A DNA stretch of 64,000 bases from Setophaga petechia (taxonomy: Eukaryota > Chordata > Aves > Passeriformes > Parulidae). Position 1 is the first letter of the stretch, and every line of letters starts with the position of its first letter. This document shows, one piece after another, positions 1-9,871 of the stretch. The DNA is taken from NCBI GenBank assembly GCA_024362935.1, contig JANCRA010000033.1, positions 7,211,001 through 7,275,000 on the forward strand. The letters run 5' to 3'. A model generated the notes under the pieces. It worked only from the letters and a program-made list of their open reading frames with translations. It did no database searches and was not told where the DNA came from. The translations under genes and the position numbers were made by a program.

Positions 1-619
1 TCTGTCGTTTGCACTGACATATAATAGAGTATTCAAAGTAAGTGGGTTTTATAGAATGTTTGATGGCTGGAAATTACTAGTCTAGAAGGGTACACAAGAT
101 TAAATGTTAAGTCACTCAAACTGTGCAAGTTTACCTCAAAGACATTTTCACAATGCCTTTGGATAAAGAAGTATTTCAACTTGTTCTCACTGAATAACCA
201 GTCCTGGCCTAAGGTAGAGTATAACGATGCTTGTACATCGCTCCAGTGCCTCTGCAAAGCCACTTGAGCCAATTTTGTACAACACTTGTGCGGCGGCAGC
301 ATCAGGCGGCCCTTCAGCGGCACTCCAGCGCTGGGCTCCCGGCTGGAGGCTTTCCGCCACAGAAACACGGCAAGTGCTTCAGATATTTCCCAAGTGGAGA
401 AACCAATTGAGCTCAGTCCTGTGATCTCCAGGCAAGTGGGAGCAGAAGGTTAAGGGCCTACAATTAAAGCCCAGAGATCTTCATTTTTGCCAGCTCAGAG
501 GGTGAGAAAACGGCAGCTGCCCTGACAGGACTTGCCATGTGTGGGGACCAAGGAGCATCGGGCACCTGAAGCATTGGCAGGGAAACCTCCGCAGGTTCGG
601 GGCTTTGTGTTTTGTAGGA
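1..619. other. upstream sequence, no gene recognised
   Basis: The first 200 bases are AT-rich. Bases 225-370 are GC-rich with a short open frame in each direction (227-424 on + and 33-368 on -). Neither translation resembles a known family, and neither has an obvious splice context. I see no PCK1 coding sequence, although PCK1 is the expected upstream neighbour from mammalian synteny. Confidence 0.5.
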
Positions 620-1300
620 AATTGACAGGTGAGAAGCAGCTGTTCCTCCAAAGCTGCCACGCACGAGTGGGCTCCTACACCAGCCGCTGCTGAGGGAGCG
701 GCACAGGGAGGCAGAGGATGGCAGAGGCGACCATGCCGAGGTGCACGGCAGGTGCTGAGCCCCTTCCCCGCCGCCTCCCCTCGAGGGGCAGCCCGGGCCA
801 AGCCCAACAGCCCGGGGGAACCGCCCGCAGTGGCCGAGAGGGGCCTTGGGCCGGGGGAGCCCCGGGCGAGGAGCAGGGCTGGGGCTGGTCCTGAACGGCC
901 GAGGGTTGCCCTCGTGTTTAACCTCGAACAGGATCGCTCCGGAGCGTGCGGGGCGCTTGGGCTGCAGCGGAAAGGGCGGCGAGGCCAGGCTGCCCCGAGC
1001 CGGGAGCGCAGTGCGGGCGGGACACGCGTCCCGGAGATTCCTGTGTCCCGGGAGAGAACGGGCACCGGGGAGCCCGCAGGGCCCTGATCTGTGTCCCAGG
1101 AGGTGACAAAGCCGAGCCCACGGCCGGTGTGTGTGGAGGGAGCCCGCGGGGCTCTGCCCGGGTCGGGGGCGCTGCTCGGGCCCGGTGCTCTCCGTGCCCC
1201 CGGGCATGGCCCCGACCCTGCGGGACGGCATCTCCGTGCTCCATGGCTCGGAGCTAGCGCAGATCCGTACATTGCAAGAAAAGAGTGCAGAAAGCAGGGC
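620..1300. promoter_or_regulatory. CpG island, probable ancestral CTCFL promoter
   Basis: About 650 bp here are GC-rich and dense in CG dinucleotides, in contrast to the AT-rich DNA on both sides (for example 1400-2330). It lies directly upstream of the first recognised exons of the CTCFL relic, where a promoter is expected. Several long open frames cross it on both strands, but they are the usual consequence of GC-rich sequence lacking stop codons, and none resembles a known protein. Because CTCFL and PCK1 are head to head in mammals, a leftward-reading promoter is also possible, but no leftward gene was recognised in the first 600 bases. Confidence 0.6.
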
Positions 1301-1334
1301 GGCAGATAAACCATTAGACACGCTCCCGATGGAG
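1206..1334 (+). pseudogene. CTCFL: candidate first coding exon of the CTCFL relic
   Basis: An ATG at 1206 opens a frame beginning MAPTLRDGISVL, which loosely resembles the short N-terminus of mammalian BORIS (M-A-A/P-T, then I-S-V-L). The frame runs to a GAG|gtacaa donor at 1334/1335. The donor leaves phase 0, and the next recognisable exon (2339) begins in phase 0, so the two would join in frame. If unspliced, the frame continues to a stop at 1422-1424, and its next residues (VQVVNKVELE) weakly recall an N-terminal CTCF segment (LQVVNMEE), so the exon limit is uncertain. It sits at the downstream edge of the CpG island. The resemblance is short and the N-terminus of this family evolves fast, so this is a hypothesis supported mainly by position and splice phase. 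Confidence 0.35.
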
Positions 1335-1424
1335 GTACAAGTTGTGAATAAAGTGGAATTAGAGATATGTTGTTCCCTGTTAGCTTCTGCTATCACACCA
1401 GTTCGGTTCGTAATTAAGCATTAA

Positions 1425-2338
1425 TGCTGTTTATTGGGCTTAAGTATTCCGTCTGCTGTACATATTTTTATAATTTCATCTCGTTTTTAAAAGGACAAAT
1501 GATAAGTTTAGACTTTCTAGATTCAGAGAATATTTTGAGTTGGAAGACACCCAGATTATCAAGAAGATGTCAAGATGATATTTAACTGTTGAAATTCAGA
1601 CAAGTTTTTAATTTAGTTCATCAGTTTGCTACTATTTGTTTGATAGCCTCCATCTCTTAAGCGGCATTACAGAATTTCCCTTTTTCTCCTTAATTCAGTT
1701 AGCTCAATCCTGCAGTCATTGTTAAAGCTGGTTATGTAATACAGTCCTATTTGAAATGAATTTCGTTTAAAGGGATGTGCAAACACTGCTGTTTTGTTCT
1801 GTGCTAGCTATTATATTGGTTCTACAATTAAAATGATGTTGTTTTCTTATAAAACTCATGCATCGCTAGATGATTTCTGAGGTAGGTCATATTGCCATAT
1901 TTGAGTCTAGCTAATGCAAGAAGTATCACAACCTGGTTAGTTGGTATATGACAAAGAAGGCATTACAATTAGCCTGCAAAAGTCCTAAATTTGTTAAAAA
2001 ACCTGAGCATACTCGTCATTTCCTTTTAAAAGTACTGAAATTAAATTTTAAATATTTTCTTTAAAAAATAGATGCGTGTTTCTGTGTTCTCAGTGCTGCA
2101 ATCTTAAAATGATGCTCTGAAATTTTATATAAAATTTTGAAGAGGGAGGACCTAATTTTAGTCATTATTCTTACTTAATTGTAACTTACTAGTTAGGCTG
2201 CTGTATACCAAATGCAAATTTTGTTCATCACATGTAAGACTGAAAATCAGAACGAATTGGTGGCTTGCATTTTGTTGACTGCTCAGTTGATTTGCCTTTA
2301 ATTGAAAAAGTTGTAAAACATATTCTTTTTTGAAATAG
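1425..2338 (+). other. first intron of the CTCFL relic (putative)
   Basis: AT-rich sequence with no open frame of note, lying between the candidate first exon and the acidic N-terminal exon. I see no repeat, RNA gene or extra exon in it. Confidence 0.4.
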
Positions 2339-2591
2339 ATTGACAGAGATAATGATGCCATTGCATTTGAAAATAACATCCTGCAACTGAGCCCATCTGA
2401 AGAGGGGGAAGGAAAGGAAGTTTTTTCCACTGTTGGAGAAACAAAGAGTCAGAGCTGCAAAGGGGGTGATGATTTGTCAGACTCTTTCAATGAAAGTAAA
2501 GAGCAGGAATATCCATCTGCATCAGAACAAACAGTTGTAAGAAATCTCAAGAATCTAAAATTTGAGGCTTGTGCTCCACAACAGGAAAAAG
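2339..2591 (+). pseudogene. CTCFL: CTCFL relic, acidic N-terminal exon
   Basis: A 253-nt stretch bounded by an AG acceptor (tgaaatag|AT) and a GT donor (AAAAAG|gtaaaa) is open in one frame for 84 codons. It is rich in Glu, Asp, Ser and Lys: it contains LSPSEEGEGKEV, DDLSDSFNESKEQEY and ends in APQQEKG. It leaves phase 1, which is exactly what the ZF1-2 exon at 4188 needs, giving GEEKSLNC across the junction. An acidic, low-complexity segment just before ZF1 is what CTCF and CTCFL have there. No lesion is visible, which is notable beside the damaged zinc-finger exons. Assignment rests on position, phase and composition, since this region is poorly conserved in sequence. The N-terminal domain before ZF1 would be about 130 residues even with the candidate first exon, about half the mammalian length. 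Confidence 0.65.
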
Positions 2592-4187
2592 GTAAAAAGT
2601 TAATAATCTTTGTAGTTAATTTTTAAATAAGGCATGTTAAGTAAGATTTTGAACTGAGGTTGAAGTTTTGCATTAAATATTCACAGTGGTAATTGTTTAG
2701 ATTAGGTTAAGTAACATTCTGAGGAAATTTGGAAGAAGAAATAATACCTTCAGCCCTAAGTGCTTAAAGATCTTGTTCAGGCTGATGTCATCTGCCTTGT
2801 GTTCAGGAGAGACATTTTGGATGGCATTTAGAAATTAATGGTCTTTTGAACAGTATGTGGTATTTGAAACCTCCAGGGAGATTTCAAAGTTAATATTGTA
2901 TAAGTACCTTTGAATAAACCTAGTAATTTATTTAGTGTCTTGATCCACTCATTCAGCCTCAAAATGTGCTTGTTTGAGGGTTTATGGTTGAGCTTAGAGT
3001 GGTTCCACATTGCTAGCAGAGGGTGGTGGGCACTTATCAATCAATACCTGTTAGCAAAGCCTTTCCCAAAGCCTAAATAAGAGTAACAGAAAATGGCTGG
3101 TTTAAGATGTTAGAAACATAAAAGTATGTTACAGAAGTTAAGGACTGACTCGGAAGAGAACAGATAAGCATCTGTTTCCCTAGAAACTGTGTGTGTACTG
3201 TAAAAATTGGATGACATCAATGATGTTGAGTCTGTAAATGTGTGTGTTGTATCTGGAAGTTAAGGTATCTTGGCTGGGGTTCTCTGTGGATACTGTACAA
3301 ATTGTTAATGTCCCCTGTTTCAGTTACAGCCTTTATAGGAAGCACATTTGAGCAGTTTTAACAAAGCTAACAATGTTCCTTTGTGTGGGCATGAATCCAC
3401 AATGAACAAATGACAATAAAGTGGTTTTGTTTGCTTTTACTGAAGTGAAGTGTTATCTGCACATCTCTGTGTGGTATAAAGCAATGTATGAAATGCATTT
3501 TGGTCTCAGCATGAAAATCATTACAGAGAGCACACTTGGGAGCTGAGACAACTGTTCTGGAAAGACTCTTCAAATATGACGTATTTGCCATTTCACAGTT
3601 TCAGATCTTCTTCATAACTAAAAGTGTTGCACATTTAATCTTAACTTGTTACTCTCAAAAGAAATTCATTACTCTTGTGCCCCGAACTTTAATCTATGGC
3701 TTCTCCACAGAACTGACTTTTTCCCCTCAAATTCAGCCAGTAATTTTAAAGAGGCTTGCACATCATTATTTTTTTATATGCACTTTACAGATTCAGGAGC
3801 ACCAGAAAGTGGGGAATAGCTTAACCCGCCATTTCCAAATCTTTGCATAAATTTAATTAGTGCTAATTACACAGTTGTTATCAAGAAGTTTGTTGCACAG
3901 GTTGTAAGTCTTAAAGATGGTACTTAGAGAGGAAATCTCATCCTGTCTTGGTGGTGAGGGCAAAGGTAGGAGTTAGGTTTCCTGGGATTAGATTCTAAAC
4001 TGTATCACCAGCAATTAACACAATTTTGGGGGCAAATCACTTAAATCTGAATGAATCCTTTGCTGCAGAAGTTCGAAGTAGTTTTACCCAGACTAGAGGG
4101 ACTCTTTAGAAATTGGTACCATTTTTTGAAAAAGTAAAGTCATTATTTTGTGGCACGCACAGCATAAATGTGTCTTTGTTCCAACAG
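2592..4187 (+). other. intron of the CTCFL relic
   Basis: Begins with gtaaaa and ends with a caacag acceptor. Contains unrelated AT-rich sequence. Short open frames at 2828-3040 (-), 3367-3591 (-) and 3536-3850 (+) have no recognisable product and no codon-like composition. Confidence 0.6.
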
Positions 4188-4355
4188 GAGAAGAGAAAAG
4201 TTTGAACTGTTTTTTCTGCACATTCACCTCAGTCAAGTTATGGAGTCTGAGGCGTCATTTGAACCCATTTGGATGAGAAATGTCACACGTGTCACCTCTG
4301 CCCCAGGGCCTTTGTACAGCAGCTCTGCTGCACAGCCATGTCAACACACACACAG
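4188..4355 (+). pseudogene. CTCFL: CTCFL relic, ZF1-ZF2 exon with stop and two frameshifts
   Basis: In the phase set by the previous exon it reads GEEKSLNCFFCTFTS, then a -LRRH- helix: ZF1 with both cysteines and the first histidine. The final ZF1 histidine is replaced by Phe. The frame then meets TGA at 4274-4276. In the next frame, from 4275, the ZF2 start is clear (EKCHTCHLCPRAFVQQ, compare the family HKCHLCGRAF). From 4325 the original frame resumes with LLHSHVNTHTG, the ZF2 helix and linker. Against the family spacing this fits a 2-bp deletion near 4274 and a 1-bp deletion near 4323, net minus one codon. The exon ends at CACACAG|gtaccc in phase 1 and joins the next exon to give THTGNKPHKC. 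Read straight through, it loses the ZF2 cysteines and contains a stop, so it cannot encode the domain. Confidence 0.87.
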
Positions 4356-5037
4356 GTACCCAGGGCTGGAAAATCCTGTGTTACATACTGCCTTCAAAAC
4401 TGGATGAGCAGGCAAGTGGCTCTGCCCTAGAGCTGTGTTCTGTGATCATTTTATGCTCAGAAATTCCTCTGATTTTCTGTGGCTCTCCACACTGAGAAGA
4501 CATGGTCTGTAGTTAGGAACTCTGTGTGTGTATTTGTTTATTTTGTTAATACCATTCTAACAATTCTTGCCAGCTGAACAGTGACTTCAGCTGTGCTTCA
4601 TTCCTACATGCAGAATAGAAATTTTCTGTGATGTTTTCATTTAGCTATATAAACATATGAAACAAAGTGATAAGTTGTGTTTATAATAAACTTACTGTGT
4701 ACATATATATGGAAGAAATTCTCTGCTGGGAGGGTGGGGAGGCACTGGCACAGGTTGCCCAGAGAATCTGTGGCTGCCCCATCCCTGGAAGTGTCCCAGG
4801 CCAGGTTGACCAGGGCTTGGAGCAGCCTGGCACAGTGGAAGGTGTCCCTGCCCATGGCAGGGGGTAGAACAAAATGAACTTTAAGGTCCCTTCCAACCCA
4901 AATCATTTTATGAATTATTGTATGTAAAAAATCAGAGTATCAGAAACAGTTTTATTAAAAAATTCTGCATGTTGATATAAGGCAGACAAATCAAATTGCT
5001 ATGGTACTGAATAAAAATCTCACATGTATTGTTGCAG
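4356..5037 (+). other. intron of the CTCFL relic, carries a CR1 insertion
   Basis: Donor gtaccc, acceptor gttgcag. The central part is a CR1 3' fragment (listed separately). The rest is ordinary AT-rich sequence. Confidence 0.6.
4722..4920 (+). mobile_element. CR1 LINE 3'-end fragment
   Basis: About 200 bp match the well-known 3' part of chicken repeat 1: a segment with GGGAGGGTGGGGAGGCACTG, CTGCCCCATCCCTGGAAGTG and GACCAGGGCTTGGAGCAGCC, ending near CCCTTCCAACCCAAATCATT and a degenerate terminal ATTCTATG-like repeat. It is 5'-truncated, as nearly all avian CR1 copies are, and lies in sense orientation inside an intron of the CTCFL relic. The two short open frames across it are not genes. Confidence 0.92.
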
Positions 5038-5171
5038 GGAACAAGCCCCATAAATGCAGCAAGTGTGACACAGCCTTTGTGACCCGAGGGGAACTTACAC
5101 GACACAGGAGGTACAAGCACACTTTGGAGAAGCCTTTCAAGTGCACAATATGTGAATACTCCAGTGTAGAA
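5038..5171 (+). pseudogene. CTCFL: CTCFL relic, ZF3 and first half of ZF4
   Basis: Bounded by a gttgcag acceptor and a GAA|gtaagt donor, this exon reads [19 protein letters not shown], then [16 protein letters not shown] and [11 protein letters not shown]3 keeps all four zinc ligands (C-x2-C, H-x4-H) and most DNA-facing residues (VTRGEL against VTSGEL in CTCF). ZF4 has its two cysteines; its histidines belong to the next exon. The exon ends in phase 0 after Val-Glu, the same intron position as in CTCF (..YASVE|VSKLKRH). No stop or frameshift is visible. This is one of the two diagnostic exons for the gene family. The next exon in order is damaged (6816-6897), and skipping it would shift the frame. 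Confidence 0.92.
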
Positions 5172-6815
5172 GTAAGTACAGCCTTACTGAAACTCTTGGG
5201 AGGGTGTGAAGGTTTTCACATGCCAGGAATTTAATGTAAATACAATTTTTGCCCAGATTTTTTAACCATGAGAAGTCCAGGCTCTGCTGATGGCCTTGGA
5301 CACACTGATGGATTGTGTTTATCTGTAATGTTACTGCAAGGTGGCTGGTGGCTACAACTTTGTGGTGCCATGCATTTATTTCATTACATTTCATTGCATT
5401 TAATTTAATTACATTACATTTCATTACATTGCATTACATTTCATTTGTGTGCACATCTTTTCATCCCCATCATCCTCCAAAAAAGGAACAAGTAACCTGA
5501 GTTCCTGGAACCCTTATTTGTCCATGTAGTATTTGCAAATGTGTTGCTCCAAATTAATATTCATACAATTATTTAGTTTAAGAACTAGTTGCATTATAAG
5601 AGCTTTTTCTCTTTTTATAATGCTAAAATCGGTGCTAGACAATGTGTTTGTGTGATTTTGGTCCTACAAAAGCATTTTTGGTCCTCATTTACACTGCATT
5701 CCATGTACTGCAGGACAATACTAGCTAATGTCTAAAAGAAAGTTCCTGTATTGTGTTTATATATTTGATGATGTATGGGTTTTTTTCCAGTTCTAGAATC
5801 TTCTTCATTAGGAATAAAATACCGTAGAGTCTACTTAAGGGTGCATTTGGAAATTGTAATTGAATTGGGTGCACAGGCTTTTAGAAATGCACCTGTGATT
5901 GAATCACTGTCACAGTTTAGTGGATGTTCAATATCTGAATTTGTGCTGTGTCTAGATCTAAAGCTGTAAGCAATCCTGAACTTTATTCCATGCACCTTAT
6001 CTTAATAATTAGATTTTTGATAGCTTACATCTTTAAAAAGCCTGACAGCTGATACTAAATTACCCTATTCTTTCCCTTGTTTCAGTAAGGAGCTTTTCAG
6101 CATTCACTGCTGTTACAGAACTCACATTCTTGTAAGCTTTACCTGAATGAAGAAAGCTGAAAGAGCTCTCCAGCACTGCCATGCAGATTATTTGACTTCT
6201 GTGTATCAAAGGTTGGCAGTCATGTTTCATTTTATTTAAGTGAATAGTAATGTAGATTTGAAGGAATCTAGCAGTGACTTCATTAACTGTGTTCATAAAT
6301 GGAGGAACTGAACATTTGATAACTCCTAATCACATACCTACAATATTTATGTAGAACATATCAAAAAAACAGCATAAAAAAGCAGAATTGAATTAAACTT
6401 TGTAACTAAAGTGCTTCTTTGGGACTTGAAGGTGAGTAGACTCTGGATAATGAGTTTGGTCTTTCATTTATTTTCCTGAGTGTTTTCAAAGAATTTTATG
6501 TTAGGTATATCCAAGTAGCCTGACAGTAGTAGGTATCCTCTTTTCAAAATTTTATCTTTTTTGTTTTTATTATAAAATTTCCCATTTTCCTAATGTGGGC
6601 ACTAAGTATGAAAGTAAGATAATATGAGGAAAGAGTGCAGAAGTGTCCTAAAGCCACAACAGGCTGATTGTGCGGGGAAAACCACGGATGTGAGAGTGCT
6701 AATTCTGGGATTAATACAAAGTTCAAAATTGCAGTAGGTGCAGCATGTCAAATTGCTTATATTTTAATTAAATATATCTCTAAATATAATATATATATTA
6801 CATATCTCTATATAT
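5172..6815 (+). other. intron of the CTCFL relic with CATTA-type repeat and AT-rich tract
   Basis: Bases about 5374-5446 are a degenerate CATTA/CATTT short tandem repeat. Bases about 6755-6815 are a TA-rich low-complexity run that abuts, and appears to have replaced, the 5' half of the ZF4/5 exon. I see no other feature. Short open frames at 5775-5969 (+) and 6060-6296 (-) are unsupported. Confidence 0.55.
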
Positions 6816-6897
6816 AAGCGGCCCTACCCCTGCCACCTGTGCAGCTGTGCCAGCACAGGTGCCCACAAACTGAAAAGGCACATGTTAACTCACACAG
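6816..6897 (+). pseudogene. CTCFL: CTCFL relic, ZF5 exon fragment without working splice sites
   Basis: The frame from 6816 reads KRPYPCHLCSCASTGAHKL followed by KRHMLTHT, which matches ZF5 of the CTCF family ([26 protein letters not shown]) residue by residue, with both cysteines and both histidines present. Upstream, where the second half of ZF4 (VSKLKRHIRSHTG) and an acceptor should be, there is only AT-rich low-complexity sequence. Downstream the exon should end ..ACACAG|gt, but the bases at 6898-6899 are ct, so the donor dinucleotide is gone. The fragment therefore cannot be spliced in on either side. Its position between the ZF3-4 and ZF6-7 exons is collinear with the gene. The frame is interrupted by no stop within the fragment. 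Confidence 0.86.
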
Positions 6898-8132
6898 CTG
6901 GGATTCTGGGCTAGTGATAAAGCTCAGGGCCTCAGCTCCTTCATATTTATAGAGCAATCTTATTTCAGCCTCAAAATTAGCCCTTCTTGAATTTGTGATT
7001 TGGAGTAAAAACATGTTCTCTCTCAGTGTTCTGGATTTGGCAGTTGGAAGCCCAGTAGTTAGTCTTGCTGCTCCTCCTAAGCTTCTTCTCTATTAGAGAA
7101 AGATTTCATTTTCTGTGGATCAAGTTGTCACTTTTATTTCTCAATCAGTTGATTTTACATGGAGAGGTATCTGGGAGAGATTTTTAACTCTCTGTTCAGA
7201 ACATGCATGTTGTTGAGACCCCAGATTGCCAGCAACTAATTTGGTCAACAAAGAATTTAATTGCTTTAAAATTGAAAGCAGTATGTTCTTGTCATAGCTC
7301 TAACATGCAAGTCATCTCAGGGGCAGTGGGTATCAATCCTGTACTTCAGGGTTTATCTTGGCTCAATTACAATATGTAATTTGTGCTCTGATTAATGTTT
7401 TAGGTTGAATCAGAGTGTGACAGCGTGGTTTGAATCAAATTTTCCAAATATCCCCACTTGTCACGCATTGGTTCATATCTTGAGACAGTTTGGTGCAATT
7501 AAACTGAATTATTTTTTTATGAGAGTCAACCACAAGTGTCCAACTGGAAGAGTTCAAGAGTGTTACCCACTCCTGGCAGGGACTTCTTCCACAGAACCAG
7601 TTTGGAGTTGGTTCAAAGCTGTGCCAGTTGCCAGTGTTGATGTAATTTTTAATGATACTCACACCTGATGTGGCTTTTTGGGGAAGAAAGGAAAGAAAAT
7701 AATTTCCTAATTTCCCTTCCCACCATTATCAATGGCTGATGATGTGTCACTCTTACCATGATGTTTTACTGCTGTTGACTTTCTCTCCTTGCATATTTGA
7801 AGATAATTCTGCATTTTTGTACATGAAGTATTCAAGGAAGAATAGATGACAATCTACAATAGTTCCTAATTCCTAATTTAGAATTATATGAAAGGCTTTA
7901 TGCTTCAGCAGTTTGACTTGTGGACTCAGAAAACCAAGATTTTGTGTTGCAATCAGTTATGTAAACTTCTGGAGACTTGTTTGTCCTTTCTGCACTGTCA
8001 ACTAATATTAACTTTTGGTTGATCTGGAGACTGTTGCTGTTAGAGTATGGATGTAGAATTCTGTGGGAATTTGAATCTATATTAAATAAGTAGAGTTTCT
8101 AAGCATATCTTATTTTAATTTCTTTTTAATAG
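6898..8132 (+). other. intron of the CTCFL relic
   Basis: No repeat or extra exon recognised. Open frames at 7405-7668 (+) and 7435-7662 (-) overlap each other and resemble nothing. Ends with a polypyrimidine-like stretch and the acceptor ttttaatag. Confidence 0.5.
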
Positions 8133-8282
8133 GTGAAAAACACTATGAATGTTATGTTTGCCAAGCCAGATTCACTCAGAGTGGTACCATGAAAATCCAT
8201 GTGTTACAGAAACATGGAGAAAATGTGCCAAAACACCAATGTCCACATTGCAGTGCTTTCCTTTCTCAAAAAAGTGATTTGG
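8133..8282 (+). pseudogene. CTCFL: CTCFL relic, ZF6 and first half of ZF7
   Basis: The best preserved exon. It reads [32 protein letters not shown] and [21 protein letters not shown]6 has all four ligands, and its recognition helix (TQSGTMK) is unchanged from CTCF and CTCFL. ZF7 has its two cysteines, with helix residues QKSDLG against RKSDLG. The stretch KHGENVPK is characteristic of CTCFL rather than CTCF (KHTENVAK). The acceptor (aatag|GT) and donor (GG|gtgagt) are good, and the exon is entered and left in phase 1, as in CTCF. There is no stop, frameshift or lost ligand. The preceding exon has been lost, so this exon could only be used out of its original context. Confidence 0.93.
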
Positions 8283-8946
8283 GTGAGTGTAAAGGAAAAC
8301 ACTGACAACAAAATGTAGAGATAAGTAGAGGTGAAATCTCTAATTTTCACAAAATTTCACCAAATATGTTATAGCTGATTTCATATTATCACAGCATATT
8401 TTAAGTAAAATTGTATTTGTAGTTTTACAGGTAAATTCTTCCTGCAAGGAGATGTGGTGACATCTTGTGGTTGATGTTTTAATTTGTTTAAAATGCAAAG
8501 TAGCAAATATTTAGCTTTTTCTGTTTTATTATTTGTTGATACCCCTGGCACTGTGACCCTCTGGTTTTTCAGAATAAGTGTAGGTGGCAATAGAGCTGAC
8601 CAGTAAGAAAATAACCTGTATATAATTTTAAGTTTCTAGAAGTACATGAAAATTCTGTGTTAAAATTGGATTTTTTGGAGTATTTGATTTGTTAAAGAAT
8701 TTCCACTGAAATCAGTAAGATTCAGACTTATAACTGCTTGATTTCTTTGGGAAGTTATAACATCTTGCTGCAGCTTTTGTTTAATCTCAAACTAATTAGT
8801 CTATTTTACCCCACTGCACAGGGCATGGAAGGTTCTTTAGTGTTTTCCTCTACAAGATTTGCATTCCTCAGGGCTACACACCTCTTGTTCAAAACTCTGA
8901 AAATAAACCCATGCCATTAAAACGAGTTGTTTTGAATAATGTCCAG
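8283..8946 (+). other. intron of the CTCFL relic
   Basis: About 660 bp with donor gtgagt and acceptor gtccag. No feature seen inside. Confidence 0.6.
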
Positions 8947-9099
8947 GTGTCCACCTGAGGAATCTGCATCCCTGCATGGAGGAGGCAGCGAAGTGCAGGG
9001 ACTGTGAGGCAGCTTTCCATGAGTGCTGCACCTTCCTGCAGCACAGGAGGACTCACAGCACTGAGAAAAGCTTCAGGTGTGCTCAGTGCATGCAGCCAG
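8947..9099 (+). pseudogene. CTCFL: CTCFL relic, ZF7 end, ZF8, start of ZF9 with 8-bp deletion
   Basis: After the split glycine the exon reads VHLRNLHPCMEEAAKC, then RDCEAAFHECCTFLQHRRTH and STEKSFRCAQ. This is the ZF7 helix, a complete ZF8 (C-x2-C, H-x3-H) and the start of ZF9. VHLRNLH and the AFHE..-LQH pattern match BORIS. The family exon should end with C-S-Y-A-C-R/K-Q before the donor. Here ACSQ|gt is present at 9088-9099, but the codons between the first ZF9 cysteine and ACSQ are missing 8 bp (around 9087), which puts ACSQ in another frame. Read straight on, the frame instead runs past the donor to a stop near 9150. The donor is CAG|gtgttt. The recognition residues of ZF8 differ somewhat from CTCF (HECCTF against HERYAL). 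Confidence 0.91.
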
Positions 9100-9601
9100 G
9101 TGTTTCAGTTCCTGGGAAAATACTGCTCACTCTGGTGGTGGTCTTGTGAGACACAGCTTGGGGTTGTAGTTGCCTTAAGAAAATAAAAACTTTTGTGACT
9201 GCAGTCCAACTGAAACAGGGTAGTGGTGCTTATTTCCAGGGTAAATCTTTCACAAATTGAAATTGATATGCTGGAAGGATGAGTCTATCTTTTTGATAGG
9301 TCTTTGGTACGTGGACTGCTTAGAAATATAATGTAAGAGCACTCACTTTCAGGGATGTTGTGATAAAGAACAAAATGTAGCATTTGAGCCTGAAATGTGA
9401 TTTTCAGTGATGATGCAGAATAAATTCAGTCTGAACTGAAAATTTTATTTTAAAGAGTACTTTTAGGATAGCTAGAACCCGTTCAGCAAGGAAAGTAAGA
9501 AATTATTATTCACTTCAAAACCATATGCAATGAGAACATATTCTCATTTTGGCTTAACTGTGCACACTTTAAAGTAAATGTGACCCTTTTTCCACATACA
9601 G

Positions 9602-9735
9602 ATTTTACATGTGAAACTTTATGGCTTCTCCAGGAAGCAGAAAATGATAAATTTTATTTTATACCCACCAAATGGCAATGTTCTTTTAAAGCAGAATTTT
9701 AATATATATTCTGGAAAATCTTCAGGAGTTTTATG
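9602..9735 (+). pseudogene. CTCFL: possible ghost of the CTCFL ZF9-ZF11 exon
   Basis: The exon carrying the ZF9 histidines, ZF10 and the start of ZF11 should lie between 9100 and 9872. Nothing is intact, but collinear DNA-level resemblances appear in order. After a cag acceptor at 9601 there is TTTACATGT (compare the PFTC start of ZF10), then CTTCTCCAGGAAGCAG around 9630 (compare F-R-Q-K-Q), then TACC..CC..AAT..GTTC about 9660-9685 (compare YHD.NF.P), and finally TATATATTCT and GGAAAATCTTCAGG about 9706-9728 (compare YKCSKCGKGFSR with a gap). Each match is short and needs indels. I treat it as a plausible but unproven remnant. All zinc ligands except one or two are lost. Confidence 0.33.
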
Positions 9736-9871
9736 GAAGTTGTTAACTAAGTCAGTCTTCCACTTAGTGTTCCAGAATTTGTCTGTCAGAACTATATTTG
9801 CTTTGTGTCTGTTAAATTGCTTACATAGATTAAGATTTGATTGATATATTTGTTCTTCATTATGCTAACAG

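Noticed and set aside
464..1396. 310-codon minus-strand frame and 277-codon companion over the CpG island
   Set aside because: Several frames on both strands are open because GC-rich DNA lacks stops; the peptides are Pro/Gly/Arg-rich without domains.
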